The position numbers and the translations under genes are program-made. Source: Amycolatopsis rubida (GTDB lineage: Bacteria; Actinomycetota; Actinomycetes; Mycobacteriales; Pseudonocardiaceae). Taken from it: 64,000 nucleotides of DNA. Shown in pieces: positions 1-8,368 of this stretch. Each line of letters opens with the position of its first letter. Within the stretch, counting starts at the first letter, position 1. A model generated the notes under the pieces. That model searched no databases. It was not told the DNA's origin and was given only the letters and a program-made list of their open reading frames with translations. Location: NCBI RefSeq assembly GCF_900115345.1, contig NZ_FOWC01000002.1:434001-498000 (forward strand), given 5' to 3'.

Positions 1-415
1 CCAACAGCACAATGCAGACACCTTCGAGCACTACCAGCCCGAAAGCCTGTGGCCACGTCATCGCCGGGGCCATCTGGAAGGCGACGATGCCGTTGATGCC
101 GAGACCGGCGGCGAGCGCGAGCGGCGCGTTGCCGACGAGTCCCATGAGGACAGTCATCACGGCGGCGGCGAGTGCGGTCGCCGTGGTCACTTGCGTGGCG
201 CTGAGTTTCGCGCCGGTGATGTCGGCGGAAGCGCCGAGGATGAGCGGGTTGAGCAAAACGATGTAGGCCATCGCGACGAAGGTGGTCAAGCCACCGCGTA
301 CTTCCCGGCCTACCGTGGTTTCGCGGGCGCGTAGTTCAAAGAGACGCTCCACAATGGACTTGCGGTGCGGTCCGGGAGCCGAGGTCACCGCTTCGTCGAG
401 GCGTACCTGGGTCAT
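1..415 (-). CDS. AzgA/PbuG-type purine permease (NCS2 family), C terminus cut off by window edge
   Basis: This is the first 138 residues of an integral membrane permease that continues past the left edge. After a hydrophilic N terminus comes the stretch GLTTFVAMAYIVLLNP (about residues 42-57), a hallmark of AzgA-like guanine/hypoxanthine/adenine permeases, followed by three further hydrophobic segments. Family members move purine bases across the cytoplasmic membrane by proton symport. It is transcribed in the same direction as the deaminase and uricase genes to its right, so it probably feeds purines into that degradation route. The 177-bp gap to the deaminase contains a strong hairpin, which may uncouple its expression. 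ATG at 413-415. Substrate is inferred from family and context. Confidence 0.88.
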   Translation of the reverse strand, partial: MTQVRLDEAVTSAPGPHRKSIVERLFELRARETTVGREVRGGLTTFVAMAYIVLLNPLILGASADITGAKLSATQVTTATALAAAVMTVLMGLVGNAPLALAAGLGINGIVAFQMAPAMTWPQAFGLVVLEGVCIVLL

Positions 416-546
416 GCGTCCTCCCCTTGCCGGTGGGTGTGCCGAACGACGCCCCTGGCAGCAGGCAAGGGGCGGGGCGGCGGGACGGTTGCGTTTTTCT
501 GGTGCTCCGGTCAGCACCGGGAGGGTGGCCCGGTGGGGTGGGGGCT

Positions 547-587
547 CGTGAGTGCCGATCCCGGTTCTCACCGGGATCGGCCTCACG
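547..587. terminator. Stem-loop between deaminase and permease genes (CGTGAGTG-type repeat)
   Basis: CGTGAG-T-GCCGATCCCGG pairs with CCGGGATCGGC-CTCACG around a 6-nt loop, giving 17 base pairs with one bulged T. It lies 6 bp past the deaminase stop and has no T-run, so it is a hairpin-only terminator or processing site by inference. A sister element with 18-bp perfect arms sits at 24584-24625. Confidence 0.7.
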
Positions 588-592
588 ACGGC

Positions 593-1081
593 TCAGTACT
601 CGATCCGGTCGGAACGGTTGAGCCAGGCGGAGAACGGGGCGAAAGCCTCCGGTGTGGACACTCGCGAAACCGGGGTCTGCCAAGTTTCGCGCGGGTGCTC
701 GAACAGCTCGTAGAAGGCCCGGTCGTCGAAACCGGCGCGGGCGGCGTCGTCGCGGTCGGCCGTGTACAGCACGCGGTCCACGCGCGCCCACAGCGACGAC
801 GCGAGGCACATCGGGCACGGCTCGCACGAGGAGACGAGCACGCAGCCGGCCAGGGTGAACGTGCCGAGCGCCTGGCAGGCCGCGCGGATCGCGACCACCT
901 CGGCGTGCGCGGTCGGGTCGAGCGACGGGGTGACGCGGTTGACGCCGGTCGCGACGATCTCGCCGTCCTTCACCACGAGCGCGCCGAACGGGCCGCCGCC
1001 GTCGGCGACGTTCTTCTCGGCGATCCGCACGCATTCGGCGAGCCAGGCGCGTTCGACGTCGGCATCGATGGACACGGTCAT
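593..1081 (-). CDS. Nucleoside/guanine deaminase (cytidine-deaminase-like fold)
   Basis: A 162-residue zinc-dependent deaminase. The motif H59-A-E61 and the pair C89-P-M-C92 (in SCEPCPMC) are the zinc ligands and proton-shuttling glutamate of the CDA superfamily; length and the C-terminal LNRSDRIEY region resemble GuaD-type guanine deaminases and related actinobacterial nucleoside deaminases. The expected reaction is guanine to xanthine plus ammonia, in the cytoplasm. It lies 37 bp downstream of the uricase gene on the same strand and upstream of the purine permease, so a purine-catabolic operon is likely. Adenine, cytosine or tRNA substrates are less likely given the neighbours. ATG start at 1081. 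Confidence 0.85.
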   Translation of the reverse strand: MTVSIDADVERAWLAECVRIAEKNVADGGGPFGALVVKDGEIVATGVNRVTPSLDPTAHAEVVAIRAACQALGTFTLAGCVLVSSCEPCPMCLASSLWARVDRVLYTADRDDAARAGFDDRAFYELFEHPRETWQTPVSRVSTPEAFAPFSAWLNRSDRIEY

Positions 1082-1118
1082 GACAGTACTGCTCCCAACA
1101 GCTCGCGTTTCGGTGTGC

Positions 1119-2000
1119 TCAGGACCAGGCCGGACCGGCGGGCGGGGCGTCGTCGCGCAGGACGGTGCCCTCGATCAGGCCGTAGGGCCGGTCGGCGGCG
1201 TAGAACACCTCGCCGGGGTTGTCGAGGCCGAACGGCTGGAGGTCGACGAGGAAGTGGTGTTTGTTCGGCAGCGCGAACCGGATCTCCGCGATCTCCGGAA
1301 CGGCCTCCAGCACCGCCTGGCCCATCGCGTACAGCGTCTGCTGGAGGGACTGGCTGTGCGTGCCGCCGAACGCGTCGAGCAGGGTGGCGAGCGCGGTCTC
1401 GTGCGCGTGCGCCCAGTCGGTCTCCTCGACCGAGTACCGCCAGGTCGCGGACACCGCGGTGGCGAGAATCCGGTCCTTGACCTCGGCCAGCGTGGTGTAT
1501 TCGTCGCGCGGGAAGCCCCAGAATTCGGATCCGGTCGAGTTGAGCACGGTCAGGTCTTCGACCCCGCCGAGCACCCAGGCCCGCTCGCCGTCGTAGGTGA
1601 CGCGCGTGGTGCGGGTGCCCGCCCCGGAACGGGCGAACGAGTGATGCGCCGGCCGGCCGCCGACCCGCAGCCGTTCCCACGGGTGAGCCACGACCCCGAC
1701 CCGGGCCGCGTGGATGCTCTCCTGCGTGGACACGAAATGCCGCGCCAGCCGCAGCGCGAAGTCCTCGATCTCGCCGATGCCGTCGCGGGCGAAGGCGAAC
1801 ACGGTGTTCTTCTGCGTGTCGGTGGCCAGCACCTTGTCGTTGGCCCCGGTCAGGTGGGTGTCGCTCATGTCGCCCGACAACGACACGCTGACGGTGAGGT
1901 CGGTGATCCGGTGTTCACCGCCGGCACTGCCTTCACGGTCGATGCGGACCAGCCGGTTTTCGGCCTTCCCGTAGCGGTTGTCGCCAAGAACGATCGCCAT
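1119..2000 (-). CDS. Factor-independent urate hydroxylase (uricase)
   Basis: A 293-residue cofactor-free uricase. It has the duplicated T-fold signatures: YGKAENRL with the catalytic lysine (K12), the ATDTQKN segment with the catalytic threonine (T60), and the C-terminal PNKHHF motif. It oxidises urate to 5-hydroxyisourate with release of hydrogen peroxide. It is the first gene of the leftward cluster uricase-deaminase-permease and is divergent from a PucR regulator across a 160-bp intergenic region that must carry both promoters. No hydroxyisourate hydrolase or decarboxylase gene is in view; those would lie to the left if present. Length is normal for the family (about 290-300). Confidence 0.95.
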   Translation of the reverse strand: MAIVLGDNRYGKAENRLVRIDREGSAGGEHRITDLTVSVSLSGDMSDTHLTGANDKVLATDTQKNTVFAFARDGIGEIEDFALRLARHFVSTQESIHAARVGVVAHPWERLRVGGRPAHHSFARSGAGTRTTRVTYDGERAWVLGGVEDLTVLNSTGSEFWGFPRDEYTTLAEVKDRILATAVSATWRYSVEETDWAHAHETALATLLDAFGGTHSQSLQQTLYAMGQAVLEAVPEIAEIRFALPNKHHFLVDLQPFGLDNPGEVFYAADRPYGLIEGTVLRDDAPPAGPAWS

Positions 2001-2160
2001 TGGTCATCCCTCTCCTTCGCTCGCCGAGTGAGTACACCTGCCGCGGCGTGGCCCGGGCCACGGCAGATCCGCCGAAAGCGGGGACATGCGGCGGCCGGTT
2101 TTTCGTAGTTTCCGCCAAACCCCTCTGGTGTGCGGTACTGATGGGCGGAAGGAGGCGCGC

Positions 2161-3681
2161 ATGCGGCTGGGTGCATTGCTCGACACCCCGGAGCTGGGGT
2201 TGCGGCTGCTGGCGGGCGAGAAGGCGCGCGACCGCGAGTTCGGCCGCGTCTTCCAGGCGACCCTGCAAGATCCGACGCGCTACCTCGACGGCGGCGAGAT
2301 CGTGCTGTGCGGAATGCGCTGGCTGCCGGGGCCCTCGGACGCGGACGCGTTCGTCGGCAAACTCGCCGCCGCGGGGGTGACCGCGCTCGGGGCGGGCACC
2401 GCGGAGGTCGGCGGCCCGGTGCCGGACTACCTCGTGACCGCCTGCGAGCGCGTCGGCCTGCCGTTGTTCGAGGTGCCGGTGTCGGTTTCGTTCGCGACCG
2501 TGGCCGAGCGGGTGATCCTGGGCCTGGCGGCGGAACGCTCGGCGCCAGCTCGCGATTCGCACCGGCGGCTGGTGGCCGCGGTGACCTCCGGCCATGGGCT
2601 GCCCGCGCTGGTCAAGGCCGGTGCGGAGGAGCTGGGCACCGGCTGTGTGGTGCTGAGCGCGACCGGGCGGCAGCTGGCGGGCGGCCCCGAGTTGCCCGCC
2701 GCGCGCCGCACGGCGCTGGCCCGCCGGTTCTTGCGCGCCGAACGGCTGCCGTGCCAGGACGGTCCGGTCACGCTGCTCGGCGCGGCCGGGCGCTCGGGCC
2801 ATCGGATCGCGAGCTGGTTCCTCGTGGTGGACGGCGATCCGGCGCAGTGGCCGCCCGCCCGCCGGGAGCTGGCGCTGGAACTGGCGGCGCTGGTCGGGCT
2901 CGAACGGTCCCGGGTGGACGAGGCCAGGCGGATCGAGAACCGGGCGGCCGAACCGCTGCTGCGGCTGGTGCTCTCGGACGACGCCGCGCCTGGCGAGCTG
3001 ACCTCCCGGCTGTCCGCCGCCGGATTCGCGCCGCAGGAACCGGTGACGACGCTGTCGGCCGAGGTCCGCGGCGGCGGGCCGGGTCTGGCGCAGGTGCTGG
3101 TGGAGGAACTGCTTTCGACCACCGGACAGCCGGTGCTGGTGGCGACCGTCGACGGCGAGACGTTCGGACTTTGCTCCTCGCGCGACACCGAGACGGTGCG
3201 GGAGGCGGTGCACACGATCGAACCCGCGCTCGGGTCCGCGCGGCTGACGCTCGGCCTCAGCCGGGCCGCGGACGCCGCCGGTCTCCGTGCCGGGGTGCAG
3301 GAGGCCCGGCACGCGCGCACGCTGGCCGCCCTGACGCCGGGCCGCGCGACGGTGTTGTCCGGCGACGAAGTGGCGTCGCATCTGCTGCTGCTCGCGGCTG
3401 TGCCGGAGGACTTGCGGCGGACATTCGGCGAAAAAGTACTGGGGCCGGTACTCGCGTACGACGCCGCACACGGTTCCGAATTGATAACGACGCTCAAGAC
3501 GTTCCTGGAACATTCGGGATCTTGGACACAGACGTCGGCCACTCTGCACTTGCACGTGAACACCCTGCGATACCGGATCACCCGGATCGGCGAACTCACC
3601 GGACGCGATCCGAGCCGCTTCGCCGACCGCGTGGATCTTTATCTGGCGGGCTGCTTCACACAGAACTGGGGGTGGTCTTGA
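2161..3681 (+). CDS. PucR-family transcriptional regulator of purine catabolism
   Basis: A 506-residue regulator. The N-terminal half begins LGALLDTPELGLRLLAGE, typical of the PucR N-terminal sensory domain. The C terminus (about residues 440-500) carries the PucR/CdaR helix-turn-helix, with ETLxxxL-type spacing and the NTLRYRITRIGEL helix. The ATG at 2161 follows GGAAGGAGG at ideal spacing; an in-frame upstream start at 2086 has no such site. Divergence from uricase strongly suggests that it controls the uricase-deaminase-permease genes and itself. An inverted TTCCGCC/GGCGGAA pair flanks its leader (2110-2116 and 2144-2150), the second arm adjoining the Shine-Dalgarno; whether it is an operator is unknown. 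Confidence 0.88.
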   Translation: MRLGALLDTPELGLRLLAGEKARDREFGRVFQATLQDPTRYLDGGEIVLCGMRWLPGPSDADAFVGKLAAAGVTALGAGTAEVGGPVPDYLVTACERVGLPLFEVPVSVSFATVAERVILGLAAERSAPARDSHRRLVAAVTSGHGLPALVKAGAEELGTGCVVLSATGRQLAGGPELPAARRTALARRFLRAERLPCQDGPVTLLGAAGRSGHRIASWFLVVDGDPAQWPPARRELALELAALVGLERSRVDEARRIENRAAEPLLRLVLSDDAAPGELTSRLSAAGFAPQEPVTTLSAEVRGGGPGLAQVLVEELLSTTGQPVLVATVDGETFGLCSSRDTETVREAVHTIEPALGSARLTLGLSRAADAAGLRAGVQEARHARTLAALTPGRATVLSGDEVASHLLLLAAVPEDLRRTFGEKVLGPVLAYDAAHGSELITTLKTFLEHSGSWTQTSATLHLHVNTLRYRITRIGELTGRDPSRFADRVDLYLAGCFTQNWGWS

Positions 3682-3861
3682 CCATCCGTCCGAATTGTCC
3701 AGCGGAAACGCCGGGACGCGGAATTTTCCTTACTCCGTAACGGGAATCCAAACAGTACGCGCATCCGTAAAGAGTTATTGGGAATACTTGACCATTCGAT
3801 GACACACGACGGCACTCGGGAGGAGGATGCACCATCCGGGGAAGCGTCCTACGCTGAGGTC

Positions 3862-4161
3862 ATGTACATCGCATTGCTGTCCTACACAGCACCTCGAAAC
3901 GAAGTCGACTACGCGCTGGCAGAACACGCCGAGTGGCTGCGAAGCCACTTCGCGCACGGATTGTTCCTCGTTTCCGGAAAAGGAAACGAGGACGCGGACC
4001 AGGTCATCATCTCCCGCCCGTGCCAGCGCGGCAAGCTGGACGCCGTGCTCGCCACCGATCCGCTCGTGCTGCAACGGCTCGCGCATTACCGCGTGATCGA
4101 ATTCTCCGCCACCCGCACCGCGGGCGAGTTCCTGACCGTCAACGAGGCGCTCGCCTCCTGA
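3862..4161 (+). CDS. YciI-family small protein
   Basis: A 99-residue protein beginning MYIALLSYT and containing the YciI-like ferredoxin-fold pattern: a first beta strand, the HAEWLRSHF helix with a conserved His, LVSGKG, and a C-terminal VIEFSATRTA strand. YciI domains occur alone or fused to sigma factors and enzymes; the biochemical role is not settled. The ATG at 3862 gives the usual family length; a TTG 84 bp upstream would add an unconserved tail. It stands alone between pucR and the folP operon. Confidence 0.75.
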   Translation: MYIALLSYTAPRNEVDYALAEHAEWLRSHFAHGLFLVSGKGNEDADQVIISRPCQRGKLDAVLATDPLVLQRLAHYRVIEFSATRTAGEFLTVNEALAS

Positions 4162-4287
4162 TCGCACCGCTGAACGCCCGGACGCAGGTGGCCTCCGGAC
4201 CGCTCCGCCCGCCACCTGCCGGACGTACTCCCGCCGCGAACTCGCCTATGATCACGCGAGATCTTTCGTTCCGGCCCGGGAGACCGC

Positions 4288-5157
4288 ATGCACACGCCCG
4301 ACCTCGTGTTCCGAGGCCGCCGCCTCACCAGTGACCGCGCCCTGGTGATGGCCATCATCAACCGCACTCCCGACTCCTTCTACGACAACGGTGCGACCTT
4401 CGAAGAAGCACCCGCGCAGGCTGCCATCCGCCGCGCGCACGCCGAAGGCGCCGACCTGATCGACATCGGCGGCGTGCCCGCGGGCAAGGGCCCCGAGGTC
4501 AGCGCGGCCGAGGAGATCCGCCGGGTCGTGCCGACCGTCGAATGGGCCCGCGAGCACTTCCCCGACCTGGTCATCAGCGTGGACACCTACCGCGCCGAGG
4601 TCGCCGACGCCGTCTGCCGCGCGGGCGCGGACCTGGTCAACGACAACTGGGCCGCGATCGAGCCGGAAATCCTCGACGTCGCCGCCGAACACGGTGCGGG
4701 CTACATCTGCTCGCACACCAACGGTCTGGTGCCGCGCACCGAAGCGCTCCGGCCGGTGTACGACGACGTGGTGGCCGCGGTGGTCGAAGGCACCACCGCG
4801 CTGGCCGAACGCGCGCTCGCCGCGGGCGTGCCGCGCGAGGGCATCATGATCGACCCCTGCATCGACTTCGGGAAGAACTCCTACCAATCGCTCGAACTGC
4901 TGCGGCACGTCGACGCGCTGGTCGCGACCGGCTGGCCGGTGCTGATGGCGCTGTCGAACAAGGACGTGATCGGCGAAACGCTCGACCTCCCGGTCGGCGA
5001 ACGGGTCATCGGCACGCTCGCCGCCACGGCGGTGTCCGCGCTGCACGGCGCGGCGATGTTCCGCGCGCACCAGGTCCGCGAGACGCGGCAGGTCGCGGAA
5101 ATGGTGGCGAGCATCATCGGCACCCGGCCGCCGGCGAACGTTGTACGGTCGGTCTGA
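4288..5157 (+). CDS. folP: Dihydropteroate synthase paralogue, FolP2-like
   Basis: A 289-residue TIM-barrel protein of the dihydropteroate synthase family. MAIINRTPDSFYDNG (residues 21-35) matches the pterin/pyrophosphate loop 1, and ISVDTYR (about 96-102) and LVNDN (116-120) match the pterin-binding strands. Loop 2 reads DIGGVPAGKGPEV instead of the canonical D-x-GGEST-RPG. The GGV-AG-G form is that of mycobacterial FolP2-type paralogues, which are reported to lack classical DHPS activity. It overlaps the next gene by one base (TGATG) and is therefore co-translated with a RibD-C reductase. It could still be a true DHPS; loop 2 argues against it. Confidence 0.85.
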   Translation: MHTPDLVFRGRRLTSDRALVMAIINRTPDSFYDNGATFEEAPAQAAIRRAHAEGADLIDIGGVPAGKGPEVSAAEEIRRVVPTVEWAREHFPDLVISVDTYRAEVADAVCRAGADLVNDNWAAIEPEILDVAAEHGAGYICSHTNGLVPRTEALRPVYDDVVAAVVEGTTALAERALAAGVPREGIMIDPCIDFGKNSYQSLELLRHVDALVATGWPVLMALSNKDVIGETLDLPVGERVIGTLAATAVSALHGAAMFRAHQVRETRQVAEMVASIIGTRPPANVVRSV

Positions 5158-5969
5158 TGCGCGAGATCTTTCCCGGCAACCAGGACCGCACCGAGGCTGA
5201 CGTCGAGCGGCTGTACGTCTATCCGGACGTGCCGAAATGGCTCGCGGTGAACTTCGTGTCGAGCGCCGACGGCGGGATCACCATCGACGGCCGCTCGGGC
5301 GGGCTGTCGACGCCCGCGGACCGGATCGTCTACCGGCTGGGCAACGACCTCGCCGACGTCGTGCTGGTCGGCGCGGGCACCGCACAGGCCGAGGGGTTCG
5401 AGGGCCTGCGCCCGGACGAGAAGACCGCGGAACGGCGGCGCAGGCACGGGCTGGCTCCGATCGCGCCGATCGCCGTGGTCAGCACCGGCCGTTCGCTGCC
5501 GCCGGACGCCCCGGTGCTCACCAGGGCACTGGTGCCGACGATCGTCATCACGAGCGCGGCGACCGATCCGGACCTGCGCGCGGCCTGGGCGTCGGCTGGG
5601 GCGGACGTCCTGGTCGCTGGGACAGGCGACCCAACCCTGCACGAGGCCACCGGCGACCCGGCCCTGCGAGCGGACCCGGACGACCAGCGCCCGCGCCCCC
5701 GGCACGGTGACGTCGATCTGCGGGCCGCGGTGGACGAACTGGCCCGCCGAGGACTCCGCCGCATCGACTGCGAGGGCGGACCGCACCTGTTCGCGTCGCT
5801 GCTGGCCGCGGGCGCCGTGGACGAACTGCGCCTGACCGTCGCGCCGATGCTGATCGCCGGGGACGCACCGCGCGTCGCGATGGGCGCGGCCATCGACCCA
5901 CAGCAGCTCGAACTTCTTTCTGCCCTGGTGGACGACAACTCAGTACTCTTGCGGTATCGCGTGCACTGA
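5157..5969 (+). CDS. Pyrimidine reductase family protein (RibD C-terminal domain)
   Basis: A 270-residue stand-alone RibD_C/DHFR-like reductase. NFVSSADGGITIDGRSGGLS near the N terminus and DCEGGPHLFASLLAAGAVDELRLTVAP near the C terminus are the substrate and NADPH-binding signatures of 5-amino-6-ribosylaminouracil reductases. It lacks the zinc deaminase half of RibD. Its ATG overlaps the stop of the folP2-like gene and it is followed after 14 bp by an amidohydrolase, so the three form one operon. The likely role is NADPH-dependent reduction of a pyrimidine or pterin-like intermediate; that substrate is inferred. Residues about 160-185 form a charged insertion (EATGDPALRADPDDQRPRPR) that looks like a disordered loop. 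Confidence 0.82.
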   Translation: MREIFPGNQDRTEADVERLYVYPDVPKWLAVNFVSSADGGITIDGRSGGLSTPADRIVYRLGNDLADVVLVGAGTAQAEGFEGLRPDEKTAERRRRHGLAPIAPIAVVSTGRSLPPDAPVLTRALVPTIVITSAATDPDLRAAWASAGADVLVAGTGDPTLHEATGDPALRADPDDQRPRPRHGDVDLRAAVDELARRGLRRIDCEGGPHLFASLLAAGAVDELRLTVAPMLIAGDAPRVAMGAAIDPQQLELLSALVDDNSVLLRYRVH

Positions 5970-5983
5970 CCCGGGGAGGGACT

Positions 5984-7039
5984 GTGGCCAAAACCGCTCT
6001 GCGCAACGCGCGCGTCTTCGACGGCCTAGGGCTCACCGAACCGCGCACCGTGGTGATCGACGGGCCGGTGCTGGGCACGGATCCCGCTGGGGCACGGGAA
6101 ATCGACGTCGCCGGGGCGACGCTGCTGCCCGGGTTCATCGACGCGCACGTCCACCTGGAGCGGCCGGAGCAGCTGGCCGATCTCGCGGCGTGGGGCGTCA
6201 CGACCGGGCTGGACATGGCGTGCTGGCCAGCCGATCGCGTGGCTGCCTTGCGCGCGGCGGGCCCGGCGGAATTCCGCAGCGCCGGTCCTCCCGCGATCGG
6301 CCCCGGCGGCATGCACGTCCGGATCCCGGGGATGCCCGATTCCTCGATCGTGACGACCGCGGAAGCCGCTGCCGAGTTCGTCGAAGCGCGGGTGGCCGAA
6401 GGCGTCGACTACGTCAAAGGCGTCGCCGAAGCTCCCGGTGACGGCGGACCGCCCGCGGAAGCTCTGCAGGCGCTGGTCGATACGGCGCGGCGGCGGGGGT
6501 TGGCCACAGTGGTGCACGCGGCGACCCCGGGCGCTTACCACCTGGCCGTGGCGACCGGCGCGCGATTCGTGACACATGTGCCCCTGGCCGGCCGGATCGC
6601 CGCCGGGGACGTCGCAGCGATGAAAGCCGCCGGGCAGACGGCGATCCCGACGCTCACCATGATGGAAGCGGCACTCCCCCGTTTCGCTGGCACCACGGGG
6701 GATTTCGTCGCCAACGCGGCCGCCTTGCACGCTGCCCGAATCGAGATCCTCGCTGGTACCGACGCCAACGGGAATCCCGGAGCCCCGGCCGAGATCGCGC
6801 ACGGGCCGAGCCTGCACCACGAGTTCGAACTGCTGGCCGAAGCGGGGTTGAGCACGCTGGAGATCCTGCGGGCCGCCACCGTGGCCACGGCACAAGCGTT
6901 CGGGCTGACCGATCGCGGCGAAATCCGGCCCGGGTTGCGAGCCGACCTGGTCCTCGTCGAAGGCGACCCGCTGGCGGACCTGTCGGCGACGCGATCGATT
7001 CGCGCGGTGTGGTGCGCCGGGAAGGAAATCGACCGCTAG
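5984..7039 (+). CDS. Amidohydrolase family protein
   Basis: A 351-residue metal-dependent amidohydrolase starting at a GTG. It has the mononuclear/binuclear metal site pattern: GFIDAHVHL with H55 and H57, a central lysine in DYVKGVAE, VVHAAT and VTHVPLAG histidines, and AGTDANG with the catalytic aspartate, then the C-terminal GEIRPGLRADLVLVEGDP strand shared by imidazolonepropionase and prolidase-type enzymes. It is the last gene of the folP2-RibD_C operon. Hydrolysis of a cyclic amide or amine is the family reaction; the substrate cannot be told from sequence. Its TAG stop overlaps that of the convergent acetyltransferase in the tetranucleotide CTAG. Confidence 0.85.
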   Translation: MAKTALRNARVFDGLGLTEPRTVVIDGPVLGTDPAGAREIDVAGATLLPGFIDAHVHLERPEQLADLAAWGVTTGLDMACWPADRVAALRAAGPAEFRSAGPPAIGPGGMHVRIPGMPDSSIVTTAEAAAEFVEARVAEGVDYVKGVAEAPGDGGPPAEALQALVDTARRRGLATVVHAATPGAYHLAVATGARFVTHVPLAGRIAAGDVAAMKAAGQTAIPTLTMMEAALPRFAGTTGDFVANAAALHAARIEILAGTDANGNPGAPAEIAHGPSLHHEFELLAEAGLSTLEILRAATVATAQAFGLTDRGEIRPGLRADLVLVEGDPLADLSATRSIRAVWCAGKEIDR

Positions 7040-7539
7040 CCGAGGTCCAGGAAGTACCTCTCGAACACTTCGCCGCCCTCGGTGACCCGGCCGCTCAGCT
7101 CGAATCCGGCCCGCCGCGCCACCGCAGCGGAGTTCGCGTTCTCCGGCTCCGCCTTGATCACCGCCCGTCTCGCCCCCTCGCCAGCCGCGTACCGGAGGGC
7201 CAGCAGCACCGCCCGCGTCGCGAACCCGCGACCTCGCCACTCCGGATACAAGCCATACGCCGCATTCACCTCGCCCGGCGCGAGATACTCGCCGGAGAAC
7301 CGCAGGTCGGCCGTCCCGGCAAGCACACCGTGCACCCGGATGCCGAACGCCCGCAACGACCCGCCGGTAGCCCACTCCTGCTGGCAGTGCCGGAAGTACT
7401 CCCGGGTCCCGGCCAGCGTCCCCGGCCCGCCGTTGAGCCAGCGGATCAGCTCCGGGTCCTCGCCCGCGAAATGCGCCTCGGCGTCGTCGGGACGCAGCGG
7501 CGACAACGCGAGTTCGCCGTCAAGACCGCTGAACGGCAT
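7036..7539 (-). CDS. GNAT-family N-acetyltransferase
   Basis: A 167-residue GNAT enzyme. The acetyl-CoA pyrophosphate-binding motif A reads YGLYPEWRGRGFATRAVLL (about residues 94-112), followed by NANSAAVARRAGFELSGR, the motif B segment typical of the RimJ/RimL-like acetyltransferase_3 group. The substrate could be a protein N terminus or a small amine. Its start overlaps the end of the upstream coiled-coil gene by 20 bp, so the two are co-expressed, and it converges with the amidohydrolase gene. Confidence 0.85.
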   Translation of the reverse strand: MPFSGLDGELALSPLRPDDAEAHFAGEDPELIRWLNGGPGTLAGTREYFRHCQQEWATGGSLRAFGIRVHGVLAGTADLRFSGEYLAPGEVNAAYGLYPEWRGRGFATRAVLLALRYAAGEGARRAVIKAEPENANSAAVARRAGFELSGRVTEGGEVFERYFLDLG

Positions 7540-8275
7540 CGTCGGCTTCCTCGAAGGTCTTCTGCGCCTTGGCCAGTTCGCCGGCCGCCCGGGCGGCGCG
7601 TTGCTCCGCCTCGGCGAGCCGTTCCCGCAATTCGGTCACCCGGTCGTCGGCCTGTTCCGCGGTCCGCTCCGCGCGCTGCAGATTCCGCTCGGCTTCCGCT
7701 CGCGCCCGCACCGCCTGCCGCCGTTCCAAGGCGCGGACGCGGGCTTCCTCCTCGGCCTTCCGGTCCTTTTCGGACTGCCGGGTCTTCTTGGCGGGCGCGG
7801 GATTCGTCGGCAGCGACAGCCAGCGGTCGGCGTCCTGGCGGGCCTTCGACGTCAGCCGTCCGGCCAGGGCCAGCCGGGCCACGTCGGCGTCCGCGACGAT
7901 CGCCTCCAGCGTTTCCTCCACCTCGCGTTCGACGGAATCGCTCAGACCGGTCGCGTCCCGCACGATCCGCTGCACCAGCTCCGCGCGCTGGTGCGCCAGC
8001 TCGCGCAGCCGGGAGCCGTCGAGCTGCTCGTGCGCGTCGCGCAGCTTGTCGCCAAGCGACGCCAGCTCGGACAGCGGAGCGGAACCGTCGCGCGCCAGGC
8101 GGTTGACGTACGCCGCCGCCGCGGTCGGCTTGCGCAGCGCGCGGATCCGGCGCGCCAGCTCGACGTCGCCCGCTTCCTTCGCCGCGCGGGCGGCCGCGGT
8201 GCGCTCCGCGACGAAGTCGGCCGGTTCACCCGCGTAGAGCCGGTCGGCGACGGTATCGAAATCCGAGGTTGCCAC
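7520..8275 (-). CDS. Coiled-coil protein of unknown function
   Basis: A 251-residue cytoplasmic protein with a GTG start. The N-terminal 140 residues are helical (YAGEPADFVAERTAAARAAKE, ELARRIRALRKPTAAAAYVNRL). The last 100 residues are a continuous Glu/Arg/Ala heptad coiled coil (RALERRQAVRARAEAERN, RTAEQADDRVTELRERLAEA). I do not recognise a catalytic motif. Similar helical proteins are widespread in actinobacteria without an assigned role. It is divergent from the LuxR-type regulator (93-bp gap) and upstream of a GNAT gene, with which it overlaps. Confidence 0.7.
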   Translation of the reverse strand: MATSDFDTVADRLYAGEPADFVAERTAAARAAKEAGDVELARRIRALRKPTAAAAYVNRLARDGSAPLSELASLGDKLRDAHEQLDGSRLRELAHQRAELVQRIVRDATGLSDSVEREVEETLEAIVADADVARLALAGRLTSKARQDADRWLSLPTNPAPAKKTRQSEKDRKAEEEARVRALERRQAVRARAEAERNLQRAERTAEQADDRVTELRERLAEAEQRAARAAGELAKAQKTFEEADDAVQRS

Positions 8276-8368
8276 GTGTGCCACCGAACCACACGAGTAG
8301 TCCGAACGCGACGCAACGCGTAACGTGGACGTCCACCCAGCAAGGTCGAGTGAAGCGGGACGGTGCCC

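Noticed and set aside
336..1034. Long arginine-rich frame antisense to the deaminase region
   Set aside because: Composition is that of a GC-rich shadow frame; it has no motif and overlaps a clear deaminase on the same strand.
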